DNA of 43,890 nt from JBKPCD01 sp046727175 (GCA_046727175.1 JBKPCD010000066.1:1-43890); one strand, 5' to 3'; positions 32,769-42,087 are shown, counted from the first letter of the stretch. The notes: generated by a model from the sequence alone, not told the origin. Numbers and translations are program-made.

Positions 32769-35700
32769 ATGATTTGGGCTTCGCTGGCCTTCGTTTTCTC
32801 CCAGGCGGGCGCCACCGCGCAAACCACGCGCGCCGGGGACCCCGCACTAGAGAGCGCCGTCGAGCGCTTCTACGCGACGCAGGAGGCCGAGGACATCGAC
32901 GGGTATCTCGCACTGTGGAGTGCGACCGCCCAGCGCCCACAACGCCTTCAGCTCAAATACATCTTCGATAGCGGCGACGACAAGTTCTCGGAAATCACAA
33001 TCCTTCGCGTTCAAGCGATCGGCGCTCAGGTCCGCGTTCGTGTGTCCGTCGTGCGCGATCGTACCGAGCACAATCCTCGACCCGGCGCCCCTCCGCTCAG
33101 TAGACACTGGAAGATGCTGGTCAGCCTCACGTACGTTCGCGAGGCAGGCGACTGGAGGTTGGTGCGCGAGGGGCCCGCGGTTGACGATCTCGCGGCCGAT
33201 CTGCTCGCAGCGAAAACACCCGACGAGCGGGAAGTCCTTATCGCCGCCGATCCCGACCTGGTGAACGAAGCGCTGCCCATGGCGCTGACGCGTCTGGCCA
33301 GCGTGGCCGCTCAGAAGATGAACTACCGCGAGGCGCAGAACGGATACGAGCGCGCGCTCGAGATCGCTCGCCGGATTGGGAGTCGAGCGGTCGAGGGGAA
33401 CGCGCTGCAGAACCTCGCCAACACGCTGTACTTTCAACGCGAGTATCAGCGCGCGCTCGACACGTACTCGGCGCGGCTTGCGATCGAGCGCGAACGTGGA
33501 AACGACGCCGGGATGGCGGCGGCGTTCGGCGGCATCGGCAGCGTTCGGTACGCAGTCGCGGAATACGGAGAGGCGTTGACCGCGTTTCGCTCTGCACTCG
33601 CGATCCAGGAGGTCCTGGACGACGACGCCGGGCTGGGGACGACGCTCATCAGCACGGGGAATGTCCTCTACCTGCAGGGAGATTTCGACGCGGCACTCGC
33701 AGATTACCGTCGCAGCCGTGACCTGAACAGGCACGTTGCCAACACGGCGGGGGAAGCGGTTGCGCTCGAGGGGCTTGGTCGCGTGTACATGGCGCAGGGC
33801 GATCTCGCGGGCGCGCTCGATGCGTTCACGGGAGTACTTGCCGAAAGGGTTGCGCGCGCCGACCGGAACGGGCAAGGCACGGCGTTGATGAATGTCGGCG
33901 AAGTGCACTTCCGTCTCGGGAACCTCGATTTCGCGCGCGCACGGTTCGACGAAGCACGAGGCCACTTCGATGCAACCAGCGATGCGGCAAACGTCGGGCG
34001 CGCCTGGCAGTCGATCGCACTCACCGATCTCGTGGCCGGGCGTTTTCAGATCGCGGAGCAGGGTTACGAGAACAGCATCGCGAGCTGCAACACTGCCCGG
34101 GATCGCGAGTGCATTGCGGTGGCCGTTGTCGGACTCGCATTCGCACAGGCGGCGCAGGACAAGTTCACCGACGCGATTGCCACTTACAAGAAGGCGATCG
34201 ACCGATTCGCCGCCCTGAATCGTCGCGAGCAGGTGGCGCGTGCAGAAGTCGGGCGGTCGCAGGCGCTCGGCGGCAACGGCCAGCACGAAGAGGCGCTGGC
34301 AGCGGCCGGCCGGGCCCGCACAGCCGCGGTGGCGCTCGGCAACGATGATGTGTTGTGGCGTGCGCTCGTGGCCGAGGCGCGCGCGCTCAGGCGAATGGGT
34401 GAGCACGACAAGGCGCAAGGGGCAGCACAAGCGGCGATCGACGTCGTCCAGAGCCTGACCGACGCCGCTCAATTAGTACCCGGCAGCCCGCTTCCGCGCG
34501 ACACGTCCGAGGCGTTCGCGCTCCTCGCCGTCATACAGGCTGACAAGGGAGAAGCGAGTGCCGCGTTCGACACGTCGGAGCGACTCCGAGTCCACGCCCT
34601 GCGTTCCGTGCTCGCGACGAACGAGCGGGAGATCTCCCGCGGAATGACACCGGAGGAACGCGAGGAGGAACGCGCCGCCTTCGTGGAGCTCGTGTCGCTC
34701 CACGCGCAACTCAGCCGCGAGAAGGGCCTGCCGCGTCCAGACGTGGCGCGAATGGCGACGATGGAGCAGAACATCGCAGCGGCGGCAGAGAAACGGGCCG
34801 CGCAACAGCACCGGCTGTTTACCCGGCTTGCCGATCTGAAGACCTGGCGAGGGTTGATTTCACCAGTCACCGCTGCCGATCTTGCGTCCGTTCTCGGCGA
34901 CGGAACCGTCCTGATCGACTTCATCGTCGACGACGACGACCTCGTTGTCCTTGCGGCATGGTCTGGCGCAGACCGTCCCGAGTTCGCCCTCGGGCGGGCG
35001 TCGGTCACGAGACGCAAGCTGGCGGATCGCGTCGGAAAGATGATTCAGCCGACGGTGCTCGAGAATTCCGTAGAGTGGCAGCGCGTGTCCGCCGACCTTG
35101 TCGAGCTGATCCCTGCGGCGATTCTCGACCGCATAACGAAGGCCGCTCGCGTCCTGATTCTTCCGCACGAGATCCTCTGGCGGGTGCCGTTCGAAGCGTT
35201 GCCGATCGGTGACCGTTACCTCGGCGATCTGGCGTCGGTGGTATTTGCGCCATCAATCTCGACGCTCTTGCAGTCGCCGTCGATGGCGACGGCGCCTGAT
35301 CAGTCAGTGTTGGCGATCGGGTCACCAGCGATTGCGTCCTCCACCGAAGCGCGTGTGAAACAGACGGCGCCAGGATGGACGATGCGCCCCTCGGAGAGCG
35401 CCGAGCGCGAGGCACGCCTGGCCGCCGGCGACGATGACCACCCCACCGCGCCTGTCAATCTCCTTCTCGGTAAGGCTGCCACGGAGGCAGCCGCGCGCAA
35501 CCTGTTGCCGCAGGCAGGCGTGGTGCACGTGGCCGCCCCGTTCCGTGTCAACGGCGCGAGCCCCCTCTTCTCCGCAATCGTGCTTGCCGACGATCGGTCT
35601 GCCCCGACGCCGCCCACGCGATCCGACGACGGCATGCTCGATCCGTCGGAAATCATCAATCTCGATCTCCATGCGCGCGTCGCGATTCTGTCCGACGGAT

Positions 35701-35963
35701 CCGCACTGTCGATGCGCGATGCGGCCGACGACGTGGGGATCGTCCAGTGGGCGTGGCGCGCGGCAGGCGTTCCCTCGCTCGTGCTGTCGCGGTGGAACAC
35801 GACTGACGATGCCGTTGATGCGTTCGTAAAGGATCTCCATCAACGGTTGCGCGAAGGACAGGCGCCTGATGAAGCGCTTGCGGCCGCACGACGCTCGGTT
35901 CGCCGCACCGAGCGTTGGGCTGCGCCTATCTATTGGGCGGGCTGGTTCATCACGGGGCGTTGA
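32769..35963 (+). CDS. TPR-CHAT protein with degenerate (inactive) CHAT domain
   Basis: The 1064-residue protein starts with a signal-like segment (MIWASLAFVFSQAGATAQ). Next are an NTF2/SnoaL-like domain (about 25-150), TPR-type helical repeats (about 175-590: MNYREAQNGYERALEIA, GNVLYLQGDFDAALADYR and further units), a helical linker and a CHAT-fold domain (about 690-1064). In active CHAT proteases the first strand reads H-x-ATHG and a later one SACE. Here they read VHVAAPF (Pro924 in place of the catalytic His) and LSDGSAL (Gly977 in place of the catalytic Cys). The fold end is intact, WAAPIYWAGWFITG. It therefore appears to be a pseudo-protease, perhaps a scaffold. GGAAAGGAA precedes the ATG. 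Confidence 0.88.
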   Translation: MIWASLAFVFSQAGATAQTTRAGDPALESAVERFYATQEAEDIDGYLALWSATAQRPQRLQLKYIFDSGDDKFSEITILRVQAIGAQVRVRVSVVRDRTEHNPRPGAPPLSRHWKMLVSLTYVREAGDWRLVREGPAVDDLAADLLAAKTPDEREVLIAADPDLVNEALPMALTRLASVAAQKMNYREAQNGYERALEIARRIGSRAVEGNALQNLANTLYFQREYQRALDTYSARLAIERERGNDAGMAAAFGGIGSVRYAVAEYGEALTAFRSALAIQEVLDDDAGLGTTLISTGNVLYLQGDFDAALADYRRSRDLNRHVANTAGEAVALEGLGRVYMAQGDLAGALDAFTGVLAERVARADRNGQGTALMNVGEVHFRLGNLDFARARFDEARGHFDATSDAANVGRAWQSIALTDLVAGRFQIAEQGYENSIASCNTARDRECIAVAVVGLAFAQAAQDKFTDAIATYKKAIDRFAALNRREQVARAEVGRSQALGGNGQHEEALAAAGRARTAAVALGNDDVLWRALVAEARALRRMGEHDKAQGAAQAAIDVVQSLTDAAQLVPGSPLPRDTSEAFALLAVIQADKGEASAAFDTSERLRVHALRSVLATNEREISRGMTPEEREEERAAFVELVSLHAQLSREKGLPRPDVARMATMEQNIAAAAEKRAAQQHRLFTRLADLKTWRGLISPVTAADLASVLGDGTVLIDFIVDDDDLVVLAAWSGADRPEFALGRASVTRRKLADRVGKMIQPTVLENSVEWQRVSADLVELIPAAILDRITKAARVLILPHEILWRVPFEALPIGDRYLGDLASVVFAPSISTLLQSPSMATAPDQSVLAIGSPAIASSTEARVKQTAPGWTMRPSESAEREARLAAGDDDHPTAPVNLLLGKAATEAAARNLLPQAGVVHVAAPFRVNGASPLFSAIVLADDRSAPTPPTRSDDGMLDPSEIINLDLHARVAILSDGSALSMRDAADDVGIVQWAWRAAGVPSLVLSRWNTTDDAVDAFVKDLHQRLREGQAPDEALAAARRSVRRTERWAAPIYWAGWFITGR

Positions 35964-36106
35964 CGCTTGGCTCGAGGGTCTGGGGCCTCGAGCTTAGGAT
36001 TCGCTTCCGGCTGAGTTGTGGCTCGGCGCCGCTTGAAGAGCGGCCAGCGCGCTAGCTCGGTCGCCTGCGTTTCGGATTCGGAATACATATTGCTTCGCTT
36101 CTCGGT

Positions 36107-36346
36107 ATGAGTACGACCGGCCACATCGCTCGATGGGGTGGAGCACGACTCGCGCGGCGGCTCGGACGATCGACGCCGTTGATCGGCGCCGTAATCGGAC
36201 TCATCACGATTGGGTCGACGATGCGGCGAAAAGGCGTAATCAGCGGAGCATTCGATACCGGTCTGAATGCGATCCCGTTCATCGGTGCAGCGAAAAACGC
36301 CGTCGAGGTTCTGCGCGGCCGCGATTTCTTCCCGGACCGCTATTAA
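36107..36346 (+). CDS. Small conserved hydrophobic protein
   Basis: The 79-residue product has a basic N-terminus (ARWGGARLARRLGRS), a hydrophobic stretch (TPLIGAVIGLITIGSTM), and a pattern RRKGVISGAFDTGLNAIPFIGAAKNAVEVLRGRD that recalls small proteins seen repeatedly in Acidobacteriota. Function is unknown. It lies between the CHAT gene and NDH-2 in its own spacer. There is no clear ribosome-binding site, so the start is provisional. Confidence 0.6.
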   Translation: MSTTGHIARWGGARLARRLGRSTPLIGAVIGLITIGSTMRRKGVISGAFDTGLNAIPFIGAAKNAVEVLRGRDFFPDRY

Positions 36347-36370
36347 CCACGTACTCAGCGAACTCGACGC

Positions 36371-36419
36371 CACCAACGAGCTACCGGGCTTACCAGCTAC
36401 CGAGCCACCGGACAGCTCG
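36371..36419. repeat. Degenerate GAGCTACCG word repeat
   Basis: CCAACGAGCTACCGGGCTTA and CCAGCTACCGAGCCACCGG form a drifting tandem in the spacer before NDH-2; the wording matches 12447-12520. Confidence 0.6.
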
Positions 36420-36488
36420 TGTAAGCAGCAGTGACCCACGACAAGCCAGTACCCGAACCACGAACCGCGGCAAGCTACACTGGAAGGT

Positions 36489-37757
36489 GTGGCCGACCCG
36501 CACGTTGTCATCATTGGTGGCGGATTCGGCGGATTGAATGCGGCGCAGCGGTTGAAACACACGCCGGCGCGCGTCACGCTCGTCGACCGCCGAAACCATC
36601 ACGTCTTTCAGCCGCTCCTGTATCAGGTCGCGAGCGCCGCGCTGTCGCCCGGCGACATCGCATCGCCCATCCGCTGGATACTGCGACGGCAGACGAACAT
36701 CGAAGTGCTGCTCGCGGACGTGAAGGCGATCGATGCGCCGAACCAGCGACTGATTCTGGCCGACGGCACGCTCGAGTACGACTACTTGATCGTGGCGGCC
36801 GGCGCGACTCACGCGTATTTTGGACACGACGAGTGGCGCCGCCTCGCTCCCGGTTTGAAGACCCTCGAGGACGCGCTCGAGATTCGGCGACGCGTGCTGC
36901 TGGCCTTCGAGCGAGCCGAACGCGAGAGCGATCCGAATCGTCGCCAGGCGCTGCTCACGTTCGTTGTCGTTGGTGGCGGACCCACTGGCGTCGAGCTCGC
37001 CGGCGCGCTTGCGGAAATCGCGCGGCAGTCGCTCGCCCGTGACTTCAGGCATTTCGATCCGAGCTCGTCGCGCATCGTGCTGATCGAGGCGGGGCCGACG
37101 GTCCTGAGCACGTTTCCCGAGCCGCTGCGCGACGCCGCGCGCGCGGACTTGGAGCGCCTCGGCGTCGAGGTCCGAACCGGCGTTCCCGTCACGAACGTCC
37201 TGCCCGGCGAAGTGTACGTCGGAGCGGAGGTCCTCGATGCGCAGACGGTACTGTGGGCGGCCGGCGTCGCTGCGAGTCCGCTGGCCAAGACGCTCGGCGT
37301 TCCCCTCGACCGTGCCGGTCGTGTGCTCGTCGAACCCGATCTGACCATTCCCGGTCACCCGGAGGTGTTCGTCATCGGCGATCTTGCGACGCTCAAAGGA
37401 GCGGACGGCAAACCGCTGCCCGGCGTGGCTCAGGTCGCGATTCAGATGGGAAAGCACGCCGCTGCGAATATCGAGCGCGCGATCGAGCACCAGCCCTACC
37501 GGTCGTTCGTGTATCGCAATCTCGGGAACTTGGCGACGGTTGGGCGCGCGTCCGCTGTCGCCGACTTCGGATGGTTGCGTCTCAAGGGCTGGATTGCCTG
37601 GGTGATCTGGGTGTTCGTGCACATTCTGAACCTGATTGGCTTCCGCAACCGTCTCGTCGTCCTCGTGCAGTGGGCATGGTCGTACTTCAGCTATCAGCGC
37701 GCGATTCGCCTGATCACCGGCGACGCACCCGAGACGGATGCCGCAACGAGATCCTGA
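36489..37757 (+). CDS. ndh: Type II NADH dehydrogenase (NDH-2)
   Basis: The 422-residue product begins with the FAD-binding loop VVIIGGGFGGLNAAQRL and has DRRNHHVFQPLLYQVASAALSP in the typical NDH-2 position. The NAD-binding loop is FVVVGGGPTGVELAGALAEI, followed by FVIGDLATLKG for FAD and PLPGVAQVAIQMGKHAA. The C-terminal amphipathic/membrane-associating region is WIAWVIWVFVHILNLIG. NDH-2 passes electrons from NADH to quinone at the inner-membrane face without pumping protons. The start is GTG 36489. Its 3' end overlaps the start of the next gene by 20 nt. Confidence 0.93.
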   Translation: MADPHVVIIGGGFGGLNAAQRLKHTPARVTLVDRRNHHVFQPLLYQVASAALSPGDIASPIRWILRRQTNIEVLLADVKAIDAPNQRLILADGTLEYDYLIVAAGATHAYFGHDEWRRLAPGLKTLEDALEIRRRVLLAFERAERESDPNRRQALLTFVVVGGGPTGVELAGALAEIARQSLARDFRHFDPSSSRIVLIEAGPTVLSTFPEPLRDAARADLERLGVEVRTGVPVTNVLPGEVYVGAEVLDAQTVLWAAGVAASPLAKTLGVPLDRAGRVLVEPDLTIPGHPEVFVIGDLATLKGADGKPLPGVAQVAIQMGKHAAANIERAIEHQPYRSFVYRNLGNLATVGRASAVADFGWLRLKGWIAWVIWVFVHILNLIGFRNRLVVLVQWAWSYFSYQRAIRLITGDAPETDAATRS

Positions 37758-38838
37758 CCGCATCCGCTTTCGTGTAGCGCTCGTCGCGGCCGCCGTCGCG
37801 GGAGCACTCGTCCCGATCCCTCCGACGGTGGTCGAGCGATGGTACTCGGACGGCATCTACCCATCGATCCAACGCGCGATCACACCGCTTACGAACGCCG
37901 TGCCGATCGCTCTCCTCGACCTTGCGGCCGCCGCCCTGATCGTGCGTACGACCGCGCGCGTCGTTCGTGGCCCGCGCCCAGGCCGCCGTGCGATCGCGCT
38001 GCGACGCGGCGCGGCGGCGGCGGTCGTCTTCGTTGCCGGCGGTTACCTCGCGTTCCTCTGCCTCTGGGGCCTGAACTATCGGCGCGTCCCGCTCGAGCAC
38101 AAGCTCGATTTCGATCGCGCTCGCGTCAACAGTGAGGCGGTCTTCGCGCTTGGCAGGGAGGCGGTCGCTCGCGTGAACGAAATGCACGTGCGTGTGAATG
38201 GGGGCGGCGATGATGGACCATCGCTCGAGGCGGCGTTTGCAGGAGCCGAGCGGGCGCTGGGCGTTCGGCGTCCCGCTGCGATTGGACGTCCGAAGGTTTC
38301 GCTGCTTGCGTTCTACTTCCGATGGGCGGCAGTCGACGGCATGACAGACCCGTTCTTCCTCGAGATCATCGTGAATCCCGACGTTCTGGCGTTCGAGCGG
38401 CCATTCGTGGTTGCGCACGAATGGTCACACCTGGCCGGTTACGCCGACGAGTCGGAGGCGAACTTCGTGGCGTGGCTCGCCTGCATCCGCGGAGACTCGC
38501 TGGCCCGGTACAGCGGCTGGCTGTCGCTCTACGAACATTTATCGGGCGCGCTCCCGCGGGAGGATCGGCGAGCTCTCTTCGCGTCTCTGGATCCCGGGCC
38601 GCGTGCCGATCTCGCCGCGATGGCTCGACGCTACGAGCGATCCGCTCCAATCGTGCGTCATGCGGCACGTGAAGTGTACGACTCCTACTTGAAGGCGAAC
38701 CGCGTCGCAGAAGGCATCGCGAGCTACGACGCCGTCGTGCGGCTCGCAGTCGGCACGTCGTTCGGCGATCAGTGGACGCCGCGCCTTCAACGGGCCGCTC
38801 AGGACCCTCAGGGCAGCGACTCCGGCGCCGGCCGCTGA
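37738..38838 (+). CDS. DUF3810-type membrane zinc metalloprotease
   Basis: The 366-residue protein has two transmembrane helices in the first 110 residues, then the short motif WGLNYRR and a soluble domain with the zinc-metalloprotease motif HEWSHLAGYADESEAN (HExxH plus a downstream Glu). This pattern is diagnostic of the DUF3810 family. The reaction has not been shown, but it is likely a membrane-anchored protease. It overlaps NDH-2 by 20 nt, so translation is probably coupled. A basic, charged tail ends the protein. Confidence 0.88.
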   Translation: MPQRDPDRIRFRVALVAAAVAGALVPIPPTVVERWYSDGIYPSIQRAITPLTNAVPIALLDLAAAALIVRTTARVVRGPRPGRRAIALRRGAAAAVVFVAGGYLAFLCLWGLNYRRVPLEHKLDFDRARVNSEAVFALGREAVARVNEMHVRVNGGGDDGPSLEAAFAGAERALGVRRPAAIGRPKVSLLAFYFRWAAVDGMTDPFFLEIIVNPDVLAFERPFVVAHEWSHLAGYADESEANFVAWLACIRGDSLARYSGWLSLYEHLSGALPREDRRALFASLDPGPRADLAAMARRYERSAPIVRHAAREVYDSYLKANRVAEGIASYDAVVRLAVGTSFGDQWTPRLQRAAQDPQGSDSGAGR

Positions 38839-38882
38839 GGAAACCGCGCTCGGCTTGGCCCTTGCAGGAATGAATCGAGTCT

Positions 38883-39968
38883 ATGTCGCGCACGGCTCAG
38901 GTCGCCCGGGTCGCAGACCCCATCGATTCGGCAAAGGCTGCGGGACTGCACTATGCGAGCGACGCGAGGCCAGGTATTCGCCGCGTACGGCATGGATCCG
39001 GATTTACATACATCACGCCGGACGGACGGCGACTCCACGACGGGAAGGAGATCACGCGGATACGCTCGCTCGTGATTCCTCCGGCGTGGACGAGCGTCTG
39101 GATCTGTCCCGATCCTCGCGGACATCTGCAGGCCACGGGCCGCGACGCTCGCGGTCGTAAGCAGTATCGCTATCACCCGCGATGGCGGGCGATCCGCGAC
39201 GAGACCAAGTATCACCACCTGATCGATTTCGCCCGCGCGCTGCCGGAGATTCGTCGTCGCACGACCTCCGATCTTCGAAAACCCGGCCTGCCGCGAGAAA
39301 AGGTGCTCGCGACGGTCGTGCAGCTGCTCGAGAAAACGCTGATTCGGGTCGGCAACGACGAGTACGCTAAACACAACCACTCGTTCGGCCTGACGACGCT
39401 GCGCGACGGCCACGTCGAGGTCAGAGGCAAGAGGCTGCGGTTTTCGTTCCGCGGGAAGAGCGGAATCGAGCACGAGGTCGCGCTCGACGATCCGCGCCTT
39501 GCTCGCATCGTCAAGGCGTGCCGCGATCTTCCGGGCTACGAGCTCTTTCAGTACCTGGACGACGACAACGAGCGTCAGACGATTGGATCGGCGGATGTGA
39601 ACGACTACCTGCGCCAGATCGGCGGGTGCGAGTTCACGTCGAAGGATTTCCGCACATGGTCCGGGACGGTGCTCGCGGCGCAGTTCCTGTGCGAGCTCGG
39701 TCCGCGTATGTCGTCATCCCAAGCCAAACGGGATGTCGTCCGTGCGGTCGAGGACGTCGCGAAGCGGTTGGGCAATACCAAGGCGGTGTGCCGCAAGTGC
39801 TACATCCATCCGGTGGTTCTCGATGGTTACACGAACGGATGGATGGAGACGAGCACCGGCCGTCGTCGATGCACCAACGGCGGAAGGGCATACGGCCTGT
39901 CGCCCTGGGAGAAACTCGTGCTGCGATTGCTGCAGCGCTCGCAACGCACGCTGCGTGCTGCCGCATGA
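38883..39968 (+). CDS. DNA topoisomerase IB
   Basis: The 361-residue product contains the poxvirus-like topoisomerase IB layout. Its N-terminal domain reads FTYITPDGRRLHDGKEITRI, RSLVIPPAWTSVWICPDPRG, and GRKQYRYHPRWRAIRDETKY. The catalytic domain has VGNDEYAKHNHSFGLTTL, FRTWSGTV, and the active-site Tyr307 in VCRKCYIHP. Type IB enzymes relax supercoils through a 3'-phosphotyrosine. Bacterial copies are common in Acidobacteriota. The ATG at 38883 lies 44 bp after the DUF3810 stop. Confidence 0.93.
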   Translation: MSRTAQVARVADPIDSAKAAGLHYASDARPGIRRVRHGSGFTYITPDGRRLHDGKEITRIRSLVIPPAWTSVWICPDPRGHLQATGRDARGRKQYRYHPRWRAIRDETKYHHLIDFARALPEIRRRTTSDLRKPGLPREKVLATVVQLLEKTLIRVGNDEYAKHNHSFGLTTLRDGHVEVRGKRLRFSFRGKSGIEHEVALDDPRLARIVKACRDLPGYELFQYLDDDNERQTIGSADVNDYLRQIGGCEFTSKDFRTWSGTVLAAQFLCELGPRMSSSQAKRDVVRAVEDVAKRLGNTKAVCRKCYIHPVVLDGYTNGWMETSTGRRRCTNGGRAYGLSPWEKLVLRLLQRSQRTLRAAA

Positions 39969-40015
39969 TCACGATGGAGTGTTCCTATTCGAGATTGCTA
40001 CAGGTCTCGAGCGAG

Positions 40016-40810
40016 TCATCGGGCGCCGATTCTAATACCGCCGTTCGTGCCTTCGATCCGGATCGGCGGTCCGCCGCCGTTGAGGCGTGCCTCGAGCCGG
40101 CGCCGCGTCGACTCGACCGTTTCGAGCTGCAGTCCGCTCGTATCGATGCCGCCGTTCGTGATGCTTGCCGAGATCGTGGCCTTGGCGTCGTTCGGCAAAC
40201 GCAGCTTGATCCCGCCGTTCGTGCATTCGAGCTTCGCCCCGCGGTCGCCGATCTGCGCGAATTCGACGTCGACGCCGCCGTTCGTCGTGCTCGCCTCGAC
40301 GTTGCCAGAGACATCCCGCGCTACGATCCCGCCGTTCGTCGTCTCGAGGTCCAGGCGTCGACCCTTGACCCCGTGCAGCTCCACGCCGCCGTTGACGGTC
40401 GAGAACTTCGCATCCGCTCCCGACGGCACACGCACCGAGTAGGTGACCTGTCCCGAGCCGCCGTCGAACAACCCGCCGCCCCGCTGAAGCTTCGTCTCGA
40501 CACGCACCGAAGACGACGAGGCTTCCTCTTTGATCTCGATCCGGTCGAGTGCCTGCCTGGCTGCGTCCTCGGTCATCCCGCGCGCGCTCTTCTCCGCGAC
40601 GATTTCGAGCGTCCGACTGTCGGAGGGCTCGACCTTGATTCGGCCGTTGACGTTTGCGATCTCCACGCGCCCGCCAGGCTCGAGCTCGTAGGACTTCCGC
40701 CACTCGGCTTTGGCCGAGTGCTTCAAGTCGGCCGTGACGATGTCGCAACCGGCCGTTGCAACCAGTGCGAGCGGCACCACGACGGCCACGGGGAGGAGAC
40801 ACTTGTGCAT
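40016..40810 (-). CDS. DUF4097 lipoprotein with TNGGI repeats
   Basis: The 264-residue lipoprotein (lipobox TAGC, Cys22) has a right-handed beta-helix-like domain with recurring NGG units: TVNGGVELHG, TTNGGIVARD, TTNGGVDVEF, CTNGGIKLRL, ITNGGIDTSG and GTNGGIRIGA. This is the DUF4097 (PF13349) signature. The family is exposed on the envelope and of unknown role. GAGGT precedes the ATG. It is divergent from the zinc-ribbon gene. Confidence 0.9.
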   Translation of the reverse strand: MHKCLLPVAVVVPLALVATAGCDIVTADLKHSAKAEWRKSYELEPGGRVEIANVNGRIKVEPSDSRTLEIVAEKSARGMTEDAARQALDRIEIKEEASSSSVRVETKLQRGGGLFDGGSGQVTYSVRVPSGADAKFSTVNGGVELHGVKGRRLDLETTNGGIVARDVSGNVEASTTNGGVDVEFAQIGDRGAKLECTNGGIKLRLPNDAKATISASITNGGIDTSGLQLETVESTRRRLEARLNGGGPPIRIEGTNGGIRIGAR

Positions 40811-40832
40811 AGGCGACCTCTTTGCTGGTCAG

Positions 40833-40838
40833 TTTATA
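40833..40838 (-). promoter_or_regulatory. Candidate -10 (TATAAA) for the DUF4097 gene
   Basis: TTTATA on the plus strand (TATAAA on the minus strand) lies about 23 bp upstream of the ATG. No clear -35 was identified. Weak evidence. Confidence 0.3.
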
Positions 40839-40914
40839 CGGGACGCGAGCATTTTGCGTTCCGTCCTGTTGGTGATCTTCTCCCGTTGACCTGTCAGCCG
40901 CTCCGGTCCCGGAC

Positions 40915-40920
40915 TATAAT
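40915..40920 (+). promoter_or_regulatory. Candidate -10 (TATAAT) for the zinc-ribbon gene
   Basis: A perfect TATAAT, rare in this GC-rich DNA, lies 36 bp before ATG 40957. A TTGACC at 40886 would give a 23-bp spacing, longer than the usual 17, so -35 recognition is uncertain. Confidence 0.4.
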
Positions 40921-40956
40921 CAGTCAGCGCTCCCGTAACTCCCTCCTGGATTGTGT

Positions 40957-41394
40957 ATGTCCGAACGCAAATACCGTCAGCGCGGGTATCAGGACGACCC
41001 GCGCGAGCCGCGGCGTGACCACCGGCCGGCTGAGAAGAAGGAGTACGCTCCGCGCGGGCAGCCGCCCGTTGCGCCGAAGACGTTCAATATGCCGGGCTTT
41101 CGCGAAGTGCTCCGGTGCGCACGGTGCGGCAACGAGCTGATGGTTGCTTCTGCGTGGAGCCTGGACGCCACGTGCAGCCGCTGCGGCGCCGACCTCCACA
41201 CGTGCGCGCAGTGCGTGCACTTCGACACCAGCGCGGCGTTCGAGTGCCAGCAGCCGATTCCTGCCAGGATCTCTCCGAAGGACACGCGCAACACGTGCAC
41301 GTTTTATGAGCCGCGCACCACGATCGAGCGCGAGACGAAGTCGTCGTCGGCGCCGCCGAGCGCGCGCAAAGCGTTCGACGATCTGTTCAAGTAG
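40957..41394 (+). CDS. Zinc-ribbon protein
   Basis: The 145-residue protein has a basic, disordered N-terminus (SERKYRQRGYQDDPREPRRD), then a Cys-rich domain with CARCGNELM, CSRCGADLHTC, CVHFDTSAAFEC and CTFYEPR. Several CxxC pairs are compatible with one or two zinc sites. The C-terminus (KSSSAPPSARKAFDDLFK) is short. This type is recurrent in Acidobacteriota as an uncharacterised zinc-ribbon protein. ATG 40957 is preferred over the TTG at 40951, and a TATAAT box lies upstream. It is followed 11 bp later by an NAD(P)-binding gene. Confidence 0.75.
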   Translation: MSERKYRQRGYQDDPREPRRDHRPAEKKEYAPRGQPPVAPKTFNMPGFREVLRCARCGNELMVASAWSLDATCSRCGADLHTCAQCVHFDTSAAFECQQPIPARISPKDTRNTCTFYEPRTTIERETKSSSAPPSARKAFDDLFK

Positions 41395-41405
41395 CCTCCC
41401 GGCGG

Positions 41406-42059
41406 ATGGGTCGTCACCACGTTTTCGTGACCGGCGGCACCGGGTACCTGGGCCGCCCGCTGATCGATCTGCTTATCCGGCGAGGTCACACCGTCCGTGC
41501 ACTCGTGCGCGCGCAGTCTGTGAGCCGGCTGCCCGCGGGTGCCGAAGCCATCGTCGGCAACGCGCTCGACTCGACGGACTGGCGATCGCGTGTCGCTCCC
41601 GCGGATACGTTCGTTCACCTCGTTGGCACGCCGCATCCGAGTCCGGCGAAGGCGGCCGAGTTCCGCTCGGTTGATTTGCCGTCGATCCGCGCCTCCGTCG
41701 ACGCGGCATCGACCGCCGGTGTGCGGCACTTCGTCTACGTGAGCGTGGCGCATCCCGCGCCGATCATGCAGGCGTACATCGGGGTCAGGCAAGAAGGGGA
41801 GGGGATGGTCCGCGCGACTGGCATTCCGGCGACGGTGCTGCGTCCGTGGTACGTGCTGGGTCCGGGTCACTGGTGGGCGTATGCGCTCGTGCCGTTCTAC
41901 GCGATCGCACGACTGCTCCCGTCGACGAGAGCAGGCGCCGAGCGTCTCGCGCTGGTGACCTATGAGGCGATGCTCGCTGCGCTCGTTCGGGCCGTCGAAA
42001 ACCCACCCGGATCAGTGCGGATCGTCGAACCAGCCGAGATCCGCCGCTCGAGGTTGTGA
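41406..42059 (+). CDS. NAD(P)-binding SDR-like protein
   Basis: The 217-residue protein starts with the dinucleotide-binding loop VFVTGGTGYLGRPLIDLLI. It has TFVHLVGTPH, the strand FVYVSVAHP, then a hydrophobic C-terminal half. It resembles atypical short-chain dehydrogenases of the NmrA/NDUFA9 kind. The usual catalytic Tyr-x3-Lys is not in the expected place; YIGVRQEGE lies where YxxxK would be. Oxidoreductase activity is therefore uncertain. The gene lies 11 bp after the zinc-ribbon gene on the same strand. Confidence 0.85.
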   Translation: MGRHHVFVTGGTGYLGRPLIDLLIRRGHTVRALVRAQSVSRLPAGAEAIVGNALDSTDWRSRVAPADTFVHLVGTPHPSPAKAAEFRSVDLPSIRASVDAASTAGVRHFVYVSVAHPAPIMQAYIGVRQEGEGMVRATGIPATVLRPWYVLGPGHWWAYALVPFYAIARLLPSTRAGAERLALVTYEAMLAALVRAVENPPGSVRIVEPAEIRRSRL

Positions 42060-42087
42060 CGCGCAGCTGATTCCGATGCGGCATCCG

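Noticed and set aside
32847..34472. Long minus-strand frame opposite the TPR repeats of the CHAT gene
   Set aside because: It is antisense to the TPR repeats and composed of shadow codons.
39518..41140. 540-codon plus-strand frame over the topoisomerase end, DUF4097 and zinc-ribbon start
   Set aside because: It lies across three real genes in other frames and strands, and has shadow-type composition with no recognisable domain.
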